Source: Paenibacillus rhizophilus
GTDB taxonomy: Bacteria > Bacillota > Bacilli > Paenibacillales > Paenibacillaceae
Direction: 5' to 3'
DNA: 64,000 bases
Assembly: GCF_003854965.1 (NCBI RefSeq)
Contig: NZ_RQPI01000001.1
Coordinates: forward strand, 1,054,001 to 1,118,000
Both the position numbers and the translations under genes were made by a program. Numbering within the stretch: position 1 is the first letter of the stretch; every line of letters begins with the position of its first letter. A model generated the notes under the pieces. It was not told where the DNA came from and did no database searches. It was given only the letters and a program-made list of their open reading frames with translations. Positions 43,552 through 51,532 of the stretch are shown piece after piece.

Positions 43552-44637
43552 TCAGTCCAGGCTTTTGCCATAGCAGAGACATTGCGGATTATCCGTATAA
43601 ATGCCGAAACGTTCAATCGGCCGGTAGCCATGCTTCATATAGAGCGCTATCGCTTCCGGCTGCTCTCCGCCCGTCTCCAGCCTCATCTCGCGGAATCCGC
43701 GCCCGCGCGCCTGGTCTTCCAGGTACTTCAGCATGCCTGAAGCAATACCCATCTTGCGGCTCCCTCGGTCCACGAAGAACCGCTTCAGTTCAGCCGTTGG
43801 CTGCTCGGCGCCGTTCTCCGTTAAGGGACGGATTCCTCCGCAGCCGAGCGCATCCCCCCGGTGACGGGCGATTACAAAGATGATCTTGCGCACGTCGGGA
43901 TGATCGAAATCGACTCCGTAAATCCGCTCCTGCGGATACCGTTCCAGAAGCTCTTCATCAAGCTTGGCGATCAGGCGCCGCAGGTCGGAATTCCCGGAAT
44001 CCACAACCACATATTCCACATTGGAATTGCTCACTTTCCTATTCCTTTCCTCAAGGGGTCTTGATCGTAATTCGCTAACGGATTTGCCCATATTTGTCAG
44101 CGCTTCTTGGTACAACCTTGCGTTATCGTCTTCATAGCAAATAAAATCGATTCTTTCCGGGAAGCCGTCTTCCTGCTCCAGCCGACTGACGTATTCCGCA
44201 ACCGCATTCAAAGCGACGCTGCAAGCCAGCGGCTTCGGAAATCCGTAGATGCCCGTCGAGATGTTCGGAAAAGCGACGCTGCGCGCGCTTATGGCAGCAG
44301 CCAACGCCAGGCTGTTAATATAGCATTTCGCCAGTATATCGGCTTCGCCCGCCGTGCCGCCTTTCCAAATCGGTCCCACCGTATGAATGACGGCCCGAAA
44401 CGGCAGATTGCCTGCACCCGTGGCGACCGCTTCACCCGGAAGACAGCCGCCCTGCCTGCTGCGAATCAAAGCGCATTCTTCGGCAATCTTGGGCCCTCCG
44501 GCGCGGTGAATCGCCCCGTCTACTCCTCCACCGCCAAACAGTCCGGTATTGGCGGCGTTTACGATGCAATCGCCGCTCCAAGATGTAATGTCTCCCTGCT
44601 CCGCCGATATCACGGTCTGATTTAGTGTAACCTTCAT
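43552..44637 (-). CDS. Macro domain - GNAT acetyltransferase fusion
   Basis: 361 residues. Residues 1-175 are a macro domain of the O-acetyl-ADP-ribose deacetylase type: 'GDITSWSGDCIVNAANTGLFGGGGVDGAIHRAGG' with the catalytic Asn and Asp, and 'AFPNISTGIYGFP'. Residues ~205-361 are a GNAT domain with acetyl-CoA loop 'RGSRKMGIASGMLKYLE' and 'ALYMKHGYRPIERFG'. The two parts join through a charged linker with no internal stop, so this is a true fusion. It may couple removal of ADP-ribose or acetyl groups to acetylation; substrate unknown. GGAGCGAGGGC precedes the ATG, which overlaps the upstream gene (ATGA). Confidence 0.9.
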   Translation of the reverse strand: MKVTLNQTVISAEQGDITSWSGDCIVNAANTGLFGGGGVDGAIHRAGGPKIAEECALIRSRQGGCLPGEAVATGAGNLPFRAVIHTVGPIWKGGTAGEADILAKCYINSLALAAAISARSVAFPNISTGIYGFPKPLACSVALNAVAEYVSRLEQEDGFPERIDFICYEDDNARLYQEALTNMGKSVSELRSRPLEERNRKVSNSNVEYVVVDSGNSDLRRLIAKLDEELLERYPQERIYGVDFDHPDVRKIIFVIARHRGDALGCGGIRPLTENGAEQPTAELKRFFVDRGSRKMGIASGMLKYLEDQARGRGFREMRLETGGEQPEAIALYMKHGYRPIERFGIYTDNPQCLCYGKSLD

Positions 44638-45083
44638 GCCCTCGCTCCTTCCTCTGCTGACTGTTCCAGCTCCAGAATCGCCGTCCTTTCGTCTTCATGA
44701 ACCGTATTCTCTACGTACGATTTGTACAGCAAGCTGCCTCCGGCGGCCAAATCCGCCATTCTCCGCAGCATCCAGTCTATCGCATGCTCCAATGTCATTT
44801 CGCCTTTGCCTACGGCCGTTCTGACCAAAGAGTGCATCTCCCCTGCTTCGTTACCAGTTCCGCCTTCAACCGCAGTTTCATAACCGGACCAAATCCGAAA
44901 CAAAGGAACAGGCTCAGTTAAATTGTCTGGACAAACGGAAGCGCCGACTACCGAATAAGCCACGGCACCCGGCTTCGCGGCCGGGTGCCGTTCGCGTCCG
45001 CGAAGCAGTCTGCTGTTTGCCGAGGCGATAATACCTGCCAATATCATCAGAAAGAGCGCCAATGCCAGAACCGCGTAGATCAT
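44634..45083 (-). CDS. Membrane-anchored protein of unknown function
   Basis: 149 residues: one N-terminal membrane helix ('AVLALALFLMILAGIIASA') followed by a soluble, acidic domain with two helical stretches ('EMTLEHAIDWMLRRMADLA', 'ERTAILELEQSAEEGARA'). GGGGAAGAGG sits close to ATG 45083. Its stop overlaps the macro-GNAT start, so the two are translationally coupled and may work together. No family recognised. Confidence 0.7.
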   Translation of the reverse strand: MIYAVLALALFLMILAGIIASANSRLLRGRERHPAAKPGAVAYSVVGASVCPDNLTEPVPLFRIWSGYETAVEGGTGNEAGEMHSLVRTAVGKGEMTLEHAIDWMLRRMADLAAGGSLLYKSYVENTVHEDERTAILELEQSAEEGARA

Positions 45084-45196
45084 CCTCTTCCCCGCCTTGT
45101 CACGGAAATCGACATGCCGAGTTTATCTTATCACGGGCAGGCCCGGGCGAAAATGCCCTTTGTGCAATCTGCCGATATTTTCTGCCGAAGGAAGTT

Positions 45197-45949
45197 CTAT
45201 TTGCCGGGACGCATCGTCGTAAGCTGGCGCAGAAAGACATCAAGGCCGGGCATTCCTTCCTGCTCCGCTTTCTTTCGCGCTATAGCGGCCGCCTCTTCGA
45301 TGTTGTAAGGCACCCGTATAAATTGAATGGACAAAGGCGCGGGGTTCTTTCCCTGCCATACCCCCTCCATAATGCAGAAGCATGCCGTCGGTTCATCCCT
45401 AGGCGTTCCCACGCTGCCCGCGTTGAACAGCATGCGGCGGTGCAGATACTGGAGATAAGCGTGATGTATGTCTCCATAGCCTACTATGTCCGGCTTGCCG
45501 GAAGCGCCCGAGCCAGCGGTCGCCTCCGTATTGAGGAACAGGCCGAGCCTTTCCTTCTCCGAAGCCCACGGCTGCACGCGCACGTACACGCTTTCGGGAG
45601 AAGCATGGAAGAGCCTTACCTTCCTGCCGCTCATCTCCCACTCCAGCCCAAAGGGCAGGCTGCGGATATAATTCAGCCGGGCGCCGCCAAGCCGGTCCCG
45701 GTGCCAGCGTGCGGCCGGATCCCCTTCGACGTTCTCTTCGTCGATCACCATCGATTCCCAATTGCCTATGACAACCGATTCGCACGACTCGCGGACAAGA
45801 TCAAGCGCTTCCGCGGGTTCCGGACCTTTGCCTACCATATCGCCCAAACACTGAATTCTGGTAATCCCCCTCCCCGCAATGTCCTTAAGAACCGCCCTTA
45901 ACGCGGGCATATTGCCATGGATGTCGGAAATAATCGCAATTCTCTCCAT
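45197..45949 (-). CDS. Metallophosphoesterase (YfcE/MJ0936-like)
   Basis: 250 residues of the calcineurin-like phosphoesterase fold. Metal ligands: 'ISDIHGNMPALRAVL' (D-x-H), 'CLGDMVGKGPEPAE' (G-D), 'VIGNWES' (G-N-W where many have G-N-H), 'LFHASPES' and 'YGDIHHAYLQ' (G-D-x-H). Relatives are diadenosine tetraphosphatases or broad phosphodiesterases. GCAGGTGATTGAA precedes ATG 45949; an in-frame extension to 46048 is not needed. The Trp in place of His in the G-N-x motif is a small oddity. Confidence 0.9.
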   Translation of the reverse strand: MERIAIISDIHGNMPALRAVLKDIAGRGITRIQCLGDMVGKGPEPAEALDLVRESCESVVIGNWESMVIDEENVEGDPAARWHRDRLGGARLNYIRSLPFGLEWEMSGRKVRLFHASPESVYVRVQPWASEKERLGLFLNTEATAGSGASGKPDIVGYGDIHHAYLQYLHRRMLFNAGSVGTPRDEPTACFCIMEGVWQGKNPAPLSIQFIRVPYNIEEAAAIARKKAEQEGMPGLDVFLRQLTTMRPGK

Positions 45950-46057
45950 TTCAATCACCTGCCCGTCGTATTTACTTATTAATTCATACCCGGACAAGGA
46001 AGCCGCCAATCCGCAATAAGGGAGAAACAAAATGAAAGCGATGCACATAATATAATA

Positions 46058-46113
46058 GTTATTTTGAGATAATCAAAATAACAGTTGAATCTTTTCTCAC
46101 AATGACCCATAAT
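46058..46113 (+). promoter_or_regulatory. Promoter with upstream palindrome before the transaldolase gene
   Basis: GTTATTTTGA and TCAAAATAAC (46058-46082) form a perfect 10-base dyad with a 5-base centre. Two bases later a promoter begins: TTGAAT (46085-46090), 17-base spacer, CATAAT (46108-46113). The dyad abuts the -35 element, the position of an activator or repressor site. Confidence 0.6.
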
Positions 46114-46167
46114 GTAGTTATCACTATAGCTTTATAATCTATCTGGAAACCAGAGGAGGATACAGGA

Positions 46168-46830
46168 ATGAAATTTTTCTTGGATACCGGAAATATTGAA
46201 GAAATAAAGCGGATTACACGCCTTGGATTGGTAGATGGCGTGACGACGAATCCATCGCTGATCGCCAAAGAAGGTAGACTTTTTAAAGATGTTATCAAAG
46301 AGATTGTTGAAATCGTTCCCGGGCCTGTCAGCGCCGAAGTGATCGGTCTGAAAGCCGCGGAAATGCTTGAAGAGGCTTACGAAATCGCTGAATGGGGTTC
46401 CAATGTCGTAATCAAGCTGCCTATGACGGAAGACGGCCTGGAAGCCTGCTATGAACTGACGAAAAAAGGCATCAAAACGAACGTCACCCTGATCTTCTCC
46501 GCCGCCCAGGGCCTCATGGCCGCCAAGGCCGGCGCGACCTATATCAGCCCGTTCGTCGGCCGTCTCGATGACATCGGGGTGGACGGCATGAAGCTGATCA
46601 AAGACCTGAAGACGATTCTTACCAACTATGGTCTTTCCTCCGAAATCATTGCCGCCAGCATTCGGAATATCGCCCACGTTGAGCAGGCCGCCATCGCCGG
46701 ATCGCACATTGCGACGATTCCGGGTTCTCTGCTGCCGTCGCTGTGGAAGCATCCGCTGACCGACAACGGGATTGAACGCTTCCTCAAAGACTGGGCGACG
46801 GTTCCTCAGGTTGCCAAGCAGCCGCAATAA
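46168..46830 (+). CDS. Fructose-6-phosphate aldolase / TalC-type transaldolase
   Basis: 220 residues of the small transaldolase subfamily. Diagnostic elements: '[16 protein letters not shown]', '[13 protein letters not shown]', Schiff-base Lys in '[12 protein letters not shown]', '[14 protein letters not shown]' and '[12 protein letters not shown]'. Relatives act either as fructose-6-phosphate aldolase or as a true transaldolase; sequence reading alone does not decide. AGAGGAGG precedes the ATG. Single gene with own promoter and terminator. Function fits the pentose phosphate pathway together with nearby rpiA. Confidence 0.95.
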   Translation: MKFFLDTGNIEEIKRITRLGLVDGVTTNPSLIAKEGRLFKDVIKEIVEIVPGPVSAEVIGLKAAEMLEEAYEIAEWGSNVVIKLPMTEDGLEACYELTKKGIKTNVTLIFSAAQGLMAAKAGATYISPFVGRLDDIGVDGMKLIKDLKTILTNYGLSSEIIAASIRNIAHVEQAAIAGSHIATIPGSLLPSLWKHPLTDNGIERFLKDWATVPQVAKQPQ

Positions 46831-46844
46831 TCCTGAGCCATTGC

Positions 46845-46882
46845 AAAAAGCTCTTGCCCGGCAGACGGGCAAGAGCTTTTTT
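46845..46882 (+). terminator. Intrinsic terminator of the transaldolase gene
   Basis: AAAAGCTCTTGCCCG / CGGGCAAGAGCTTTT perfect stem with loop GCAGA and a T6 tail. Confidence 0.95.
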
Positions 46883-46957
46883 ATCGGCTTGCTTGTATTC
46901 CCAAAATAATTGTCATACCATGTAAATGTACAAACGAATACGTAAAGGAGAACAACG

Positions 46958-47401
46958 ATGACCCTGCCCAATCTGCAGCACTCTCCAGGCTTTCTGCTCG
47001 GTTCCGCATACCGGCGGATCTCCATTATTTTCTCCCGTGCCCTGAAACCCTTTGATATTACTCCGGAACAGTGGACAGTCCTTTATACAATAGCAAGCCA
47101 TGACAACGTCAACCAGAAGGCGGTTGCCGCTTCCGTTGACAAAGACCAGCCCACCACCGCCCGTATCGTCGAGCTGCTGGGTAAGAAAGGCCTTATCACA
47201 AAGACGGTCTCCGATATCGACCGCAGAGCCTATCTTTTGAACGCTACCGCAGAAGGGAAAGCGCTGATCGACTCTACCCGGGCCCTTGAGCAGCAAAACC
47301 TTGATTCCGCCTTTGCCGGCCTGTCTCCGTCACAGATCGAGGAGCTTCGCCTTATTCTGAAAACAATCTGCCGCAATACCGGCAATATATACGAAGATTA
47401 G
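46958..47401 (+). CDS. MarR-family regulator
   Basis: 147 residues with MarR core 'FDITPEQWTVLYTIASHDNVNQKAVAASVDKDQPTTARIVELLGKKGLITKTVSDIDRRAYLLNAT'. AAAGGAGAACAACG precedes ATG. It converges on the MFS gene with a 4-base stop overlap (47398-47401), and may control that transporter; effector unknown. Confidence 0.92.
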   Translation: MTLPNLQHSPGFLLGSAYRRISIIFSRALKPFDITPEQWTVLYTIASHDNVNQKAVAASVDKDQPTTARIVELLGKKGLITKTVSDIDRRAYLLNATAEGKALIDSTRALEQQNLDSAFAGLSPSQIEELRLILKTICRNTGNIYED

Positions 47402-48696
47402 ACCGGCGACCTGCCCCTGCGCCCGAATGTCCCGTCCGGTCCGGTTTGTTCCGGCTTGTAACGGGAGATGTTTTCTACTCCCTTCTTTCCCCCTTTTTCC
47501 CCTTCGCTCGGTTTGATGGCAAGCAGGGTCAGCAGTCCTCCGACAGCCCCAACCGCCGCCATAGTGCCAAACAACGCCCAGTGGCCGGCATTCATCAGCA
47601 AGGATACGGCCGGCGGACCCAGCGACACTCCGATAAACCGCATACTGCTGTACAAGGAGGTGATCGTACCGCGGTTTTCTTTTTCAATCCCTTCCGTGAT
47701 CAAGGCGTCCAGACAGGGCAGCGAGGCGCCGATCCCGATTCCGCCAAGTCCCAGAAAGCCCACCATAAAATAGATTCCGCTGTAAAAACCGGTAATAACC
47801 ATGGATGCCGTGAGCAGCGCCATTCCGCCGAACCCGATCCATTTCATCCGCTTTTTATTTTGGCCTATTATTTTTCCGGCTCCGTACGAGGACAGGCAGA
47901 GCAGCGCGAGCGGTATGGCAAGCACAAGGCCTTTCATCGAACCGTGCAGGTTGTAAGCAGATTCCAGCGTTTCCGACAGATAGAACAGTACGCCGAACGT
48001 AACGAACATACAGATGCAGCCGACGGCGAATATGGCATACAGCCAGCGTCCCTTTTCATGCAGCACATCACGAATACCCGAAAGAAACTGCCTCACAGTC
48101 GATGATTCGCGCTCTTTCTTCTTCGGACTCTTGACCAGGAACATAACCAGCAAAAATGAAACCAGACACAAAGCCGGAATAGCGATAAATGGAAGATACC
48201 ACAGCAGCGTTCCCAGATAAGCGCCGAGAATCGGACTGAGCACTTTGCCGAAGGTGTTGGAGGTCTCGATCAGGCCAAGACTTCTGCTGACCTCCTTTTC
48301 ATCCCGGAACATATCGCCGACAAAAGGCAGAACGATGGGAAAAGCGCCCGCCGCCCCGATTCCCTGCAAAAAACGCCCGCCCAGAATCACCCAGTAAGCG
48401 GACGTTCCTGCCATTAACCATGCCGCGGCCGCGGACACGCCCCCGCCGAGAGCCGCGATGATAAGGCTTGGAAGAATGACAACTTTACGTCCGAACCGGT
48501 CGGAAAAATATCCGGCAATGGGAATCATTACAATCGCGACAACACCGTATACCGTTATGATCATACTTACCTGAAAGGAGCTGATCGCCAGCTTTCGGGA
48601 AATTTGAGGCAGCACCGGCAGCAGCATGGAATTTCCAAGCGTCATGATAAAAGGGATGGACGCCAATGCCAGCAAATCCCACTTTTTATCTTTCAT
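47398..48696 (-). CDS. MFS multidrug-type transporter
   Basis: 432 residues with 12 predicted helices. Loop 2-3 motif 'GYFSDRFGRKVVIL' and the motif C-like 'RFLQGIGAAGAFPIVLPFVGD' place it among drug:H+ antiporters (DHA1). The C-terminus has a ~35-residue polar tail rich in Lys/Gly ('GEKGGKKGVENISRYKPEQ'). AAGGTGG precedes ATG 48696. Convergent and 3'-overlapping with the MarR gene. Confidence 0.9.
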   Translation of the reverse strand: MKDKKWDLLALASIPFIMTLGNSMLLPVLPQISRKLAISSFQVSMIITVYGVVAIVMIPIAGYFSDRFGRKVVILPSLIIAALGGGVSAAAAWLMAGTSAYWVILGGRFLQGIGAAGAFPIVLPFVGDMFRDEKEVSRSLGLIETSNTFGKVLSPILGAYLGTLLWYLPFIAIPALCLVSFLLVMFLVKSPKKKERESSTVRQFLSGIRDVLHEKGRWLYAIFAVGCICMFVTFGVLFYLSETLESAYNLHGSMKGLVLAIPLALLCLSSYGAGKIIGQNKKRMKWIGFGGMALLTASMVITGFYSGIYFMVGFLGLGGIGIGASLPCLDALITEGIEKENRGTITSLYSSMRFIGVSLGPPAVSLLMNAGHWALFGTMAAVGAVGGLLTLLAIKPSEGEKGGKKGVENISRYKPEQTGPDGTFGRRGRSPV

Positions 48697-48821
48697 GTAC
48701 GGACCACCTTTGTTCTTCGTTCACAACACCTTTTATTGTGGTTTGTTCTGCGCCGATTATTCATTCACGACAAAAAGTCGTCCCCGAATGGTCACAGGAA
48801 CGGCCTTTTGCAATTATGGAT

Positions 48822-51176
48822 TTATTGGACGCGGCTGCCGGTGTCCACCGATTGGACGGGAATGAACCGGCTCGGTTCACCGAGGCAAAAAATATGCAGC
48901 ACATGCATGGCCCTCGTGCAGGCCGTGTAGAACAGCTTCCGTTCGCTTTCTCTCCCGTAGCTTTTCGCGGAACCGTCATAGATGATTACCGCGTCGAATT
49001 CGACCCCTTTGGCCAAATAAGCGGGTAGAACGAGCGTCCCCTTCTGGAAATTCGTCGTCTCCTTAGTCACGAGCTGAACCGCTAGCTTATCTTTGAGACC
49101 GGCATAAACCCCTGAGCTCTCCCCGGCTGTCTTGCAGATGACCGCGACATAGTGATAGCCCCGAGCATGCAGGCTCAGGATATCTTCTTCCACCTTGGAC
49201 AAAAGCTCCTCGCTTCCTGAGACCTCACGGATCACCGGTTCTTCCCCTCTGCGGTTAAAAGGAACGATCCTTTCTCCGCCGGGAATCATCGACCGCGTAA
49301 ACTCGACAATCTCGTACGTGGAACGGTAACTTCGGGTGAGCGATACGACTTCCGTGTTCTCTTTCCCATAGATGCTCTCCAGTCCCGCCAATTCACCAAG
49401 CGCCTCTCCCTGGGCATAAATGGCCTGGTTGAGATCGCCCAATACGGTCATTTTGGCCCTGGGGAACAGACGGCGCAGAAACTCGAGTTGGAACGGCGAG
49501 TAATCCTGCACCTCGTCCACGAAAACATAACGAATGCCAGTGTTGGTATGAAAGCCCTGGCTGAGCTCCTTCAAATAAAGGAACGGCGTGGCATCTTCAT
49601 ATGCAAGCTCACCAGCCGCAAGCGCATCCAGCGTCTGAAGGCTGACGCTGTCCCAACTCGCTGGCAGCGCGGCGCCTTCGCTCAGGATCTCCAGCAGCTC
49701 CCTGTCCTGGAACAGCCTGGAATAGAGCCCATTCGCGTCTACAAAGCGGCTGCGTTTGACCCACCCCCGCAGCGGCTTGAGACGCTGGCTGACCACATAG
49801 CGGGCGAGCATCTCCTTCTCCGTGTCGTAATCGTCGAACGTTTCCTCCTTGCCCCGCTTCTTGCGCCGCATCATCTGGTAGGCGCGGTGGTACTCACCGG
49901 AGTCCAGCAGCTCGATCTGGTCCTCCACCCAGTCCGCGCTCCTCTCCTCATGGCTGAATACGGCGATTTTCTTCAGCAGCCAGCCTGTCATGAGGTCGAT
50001 CCGGTTCGCCAGCCTGATGGATGGATCATATCCGTAAAATTTACGCTCCATTTCTTCTTTGCACACAATTGCCCGACCCTGAAACATAAGAGGCTTAAAG
50101 AGCATTCCTTCACGCTCCAGCCTGGTTGCATAGCGGCGGATGGCATCGAGGAACGCGACCGACGACTTGTAGGCAATTCCGTCTCTCCTGGCATCCGTCT
50201 CAGGGCCGTCGGGACTGTTCAGCAGCGTTTCCGTCTGGCTGAATACATCCTCGAGCTGAAATTCCTGGCCCAGGCGGTGCTCCAAATACATCTGGAAGGT
50301 CGTCTGCTGCATGTTATCTTCACCCAGCTCTGGAAGCACGGTAGATACATAGCTGTTGAACAGCGGATTGGGGGAGAACAGGAGAACCTGGTCGGCCTGG
50401 AGACTGTCGCGGTACTTGTAGAGCAAGTAGGCCACGCGCTGGAGCGCCGCGGATGTCTTGCCGCTTCCGGCCGCCCCCTGAACGACGAGCATCCGGCTGC
50501 GGTCGTTGCGGATGATTGCGTTCTGCTCTTTTTGAATGGTAGCCACGATGCTCTTCATCCGGTCGTCGGCACTGTGGCTAAGCACCTGTTGAAGCAGTTC
50601 ATCGCCGATTGTAACGCCGGTGTCGAACATTACCTCGATTGTTCCATTGTCGATAACAAACTGCCGTTTCAGGCTCATTTCTCCGCTCACCGTGCCTGCG
50701 GGAGTTTCAAAGGATGTTGGCCCCGGCGCTCCGTCATAATACAGACTGGAAATGGGAGCCCGCCAGTCATAAATCAGAAAAGTGCCGTCGTCCTCCATCA
50801 GCGAGCCGATGCCGAGATAGATGCGCTCGGATTCTCCATCCGGCGTTTCTGTGAAATCAATGCGTCCGAAGTAAGGGGACACCACAAGCTTTTTATATTT
50901 TTTCAGCGCTTTGCTGGATTGAAGATGATGGCGTTCCCGCTCAGACAATACCTGGGCCTGCTGCCGCAGACTGGTTGAGGTTTCGCCGAGATCGTCGGGA
51001 CTGCTGAAATTCACGGTTACCTCTTCCCAAAAATCTTTGCGCAGCTCCACCACATCGCTGCGATGCAGCCCAAGCTCTTCGGAAAGGGCCCGAATACGGC
51101 TTTTCAGAAGACCGGTTATGCGGTCTACTCGGACCTGCTCATCTTTCCATTCATTTTCATTGATGGACACTGCCAT
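48822..51176 (-). CDS. helD: HelD-type RNA polymerase-recycling ATPase
   Basis: 784 residues, typical of Bacillus HelD (UvrD/Rep-like superfamily 1). A helical N-terminal arm (~1-110, 'LSERERHHLQSSKALKKYKKL') is followed by 'PYFGRIDF...IYLGIGSLMEDDGTFLIYDWRAPISSLYYD', the HelD-specific block. Walker A is 'GAAGSGKTSAALQR' near residue 233, Walker B-like 'YVFVDEVQDYSPFQ', then 'LTRSYRST' and C-terminal 'KGVEFDAVIIYD' and 'YTACTRAMHVL'. In Bacillus HelD uses ATP to release stalled or idle RNA polymerase. AAAGGGGATGA precedes the ATG. A divergent orphan promoter starts 18 bases upstream of the gene. Confidence 0.93.
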   Translation of the reverse strand: MAVSINENEWKDEQVRVDRITGLLKSRIRALSEELGLHRSDVVELRKDFWEEVTVNFSSPDDLGETSTSLRQQAQVLSERERHHLQSSKALKKYKKLVVSPYFGRIDFTETPDGESERIYLGIGSLMEDDGTFLIYDWRAPISSLYYDGAPGPTSFETPAGTVSGEMSLKRQFVIDNGTIEVMFDTGVTIGDELLQQVLSHSADDRMKSIVATIQKEQNAIIRNDRSRMLVVQGAAGSGKTSAALQRVAYLLYKYRDSLQADQVLLFSPNPLFNSYVSTVLPELGEDNMQQTTFQMYLEHRLGQEFQLEDVFSQTETLLNSPDGPETDARRDGIAYKSSVAFLDAIRRYATRLEREGMLFKPLMFQGRAIVCKEEMERKFYGYDPSIRLANRIDLMTGWLLKKIAVFSHEERSADWVEDQIELLDSGEYHRAYQMMRRKKRGKEETFDDYDTEKEMLARYVVSQRLKPLRGWVKRSRFVDANGLYSRLFQDRELLEILSEGAALPASWDSVSLQTLDALAAGELAYEDATPFLYLKELSQGFHTNTGIRYVFVDEVQDYSPFQLEFLRRLFPRAKMTVLGDLNQAIYAQGEALGELAGLESIYGKENTEVVSLTRSYRSTYEIVEFTRSMIPGGERIVPFNRRGEEPVIREVSGSEELLSKVEEDILSLHARGYHYVAVICKTAGESSGVYAGLKDKLAVQLVTKETTNFQKGTLVLPAYLAKGVEFDAVIIYDGSAKSYGRESERKLFYTACTRAMHVLHIFCLGEPSRFIPVQSVDTGSRVQ

Positions 51177-51193
51177 TCATCCCCTTTTATAGG

Positions 51194-51222
51194 TTGACAT
51201 CACACTTAAAGCATGCTATAAT
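51194..51222 (+). promoter_or_regulatory. Consensus sigma-A promoter on the plus strand with no gene behind it
   Basis: -35 TTGACA (51194-51199), 17-base spacer, -10 TATAAT (51217-51222): a perfect match to the vegetative consensus. It points away from helD into a 310-base region without an open reading frame. Confidence 0.8.
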
Positions 51223-51228
51223 TGAATA

Positions 51229-51377
51229 GAATAGCTGTGTTTACTTAACCTATTATCGTTGTGTCATTTTTTCATTTTAACAATTTTCACCTGTGTTATC
51301 AAGCCGTAACCTCGAAATCAACACTCTTACATAATAAACCAAGACATCCGGTTCCCCAAGGGAGCCGGATTTTTTTT
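51229..51377 (+). ncRNA. Candidate small RNA of about 150 bases
   Basis: Bounded by the perfect promoter at 51194-51222 and a strong terminator at 51346-51377. The interval is AT-rich, has stops in all plus frames near the start, and no ribosome-binding site; the only open stretch (GTG at about 51270) lacks a Shine-Dalgarno sequence. It matches no RNA family I can recognise (not 6S-, SRP- or tmRNA-like). It runs divergently from helD and convergently toward the exporter gene at 51533. Boundaries are predicted from promoter and terminator only. Confidence 0.6.
51346..51377 (+). terminator. Intrinsic terminator of the candidate small RNA
   Basis: ATCCGGTTCCC / GGAGCCGGAT stem (one wobble) with loop CAAG, followed by an eight-T run on the plus strand only; the minus strand lacks a T tail, so it serves plus-strand transcription. 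Confidence 0.88.
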
Positions 51378-51389
51378 AAATATAAGACT

Positions 51390-51477
51390 TTATAAGCTTC
51401 GCCCCTATCGTTTGGTCTTATATTTCTACGAGAAACGGATGCCCTCCTCCTGCGAGGACGGCGCAGCCGTTTCTTCT
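51390..51477 (-). terminator. Hairpin pair behind the exporter gene
   Basis: Two stems: TATAAGAC / GTCTTATA, and AGAAACGG / CCGTTTCT enclosing CCTCC...GAGGACGG, a loose relative of the hairpin repeats at 15373 and 17093. They lie past the minus-strand gene ending at 51533 and probably end its transcript, although no long T run is present. Confidence 0.45.
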
Positions 51478-51532
51478 TGTGAAAATATATTCCTTGGCTG
51501 TTTCCTTTGCTGCGTTGTTTCCTTCCTACCCG

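Noticed and set aside
46033..46056. Seven-codon frame MKAMHII behind GGGAGAAACAAA, upstream of the transaldolase gene
   Set aside because: It precedes the predicted promoter of that gene, so it cannot be its leader peptide; too short to support alone.
49488..50978. Long plus-strand open frame (496 codons) inside helD
   Set aside because: It is antisense to the conserved HelD motifs, has no ribosome-binding site and shows no recognisable domain; a codon-bias shadow.
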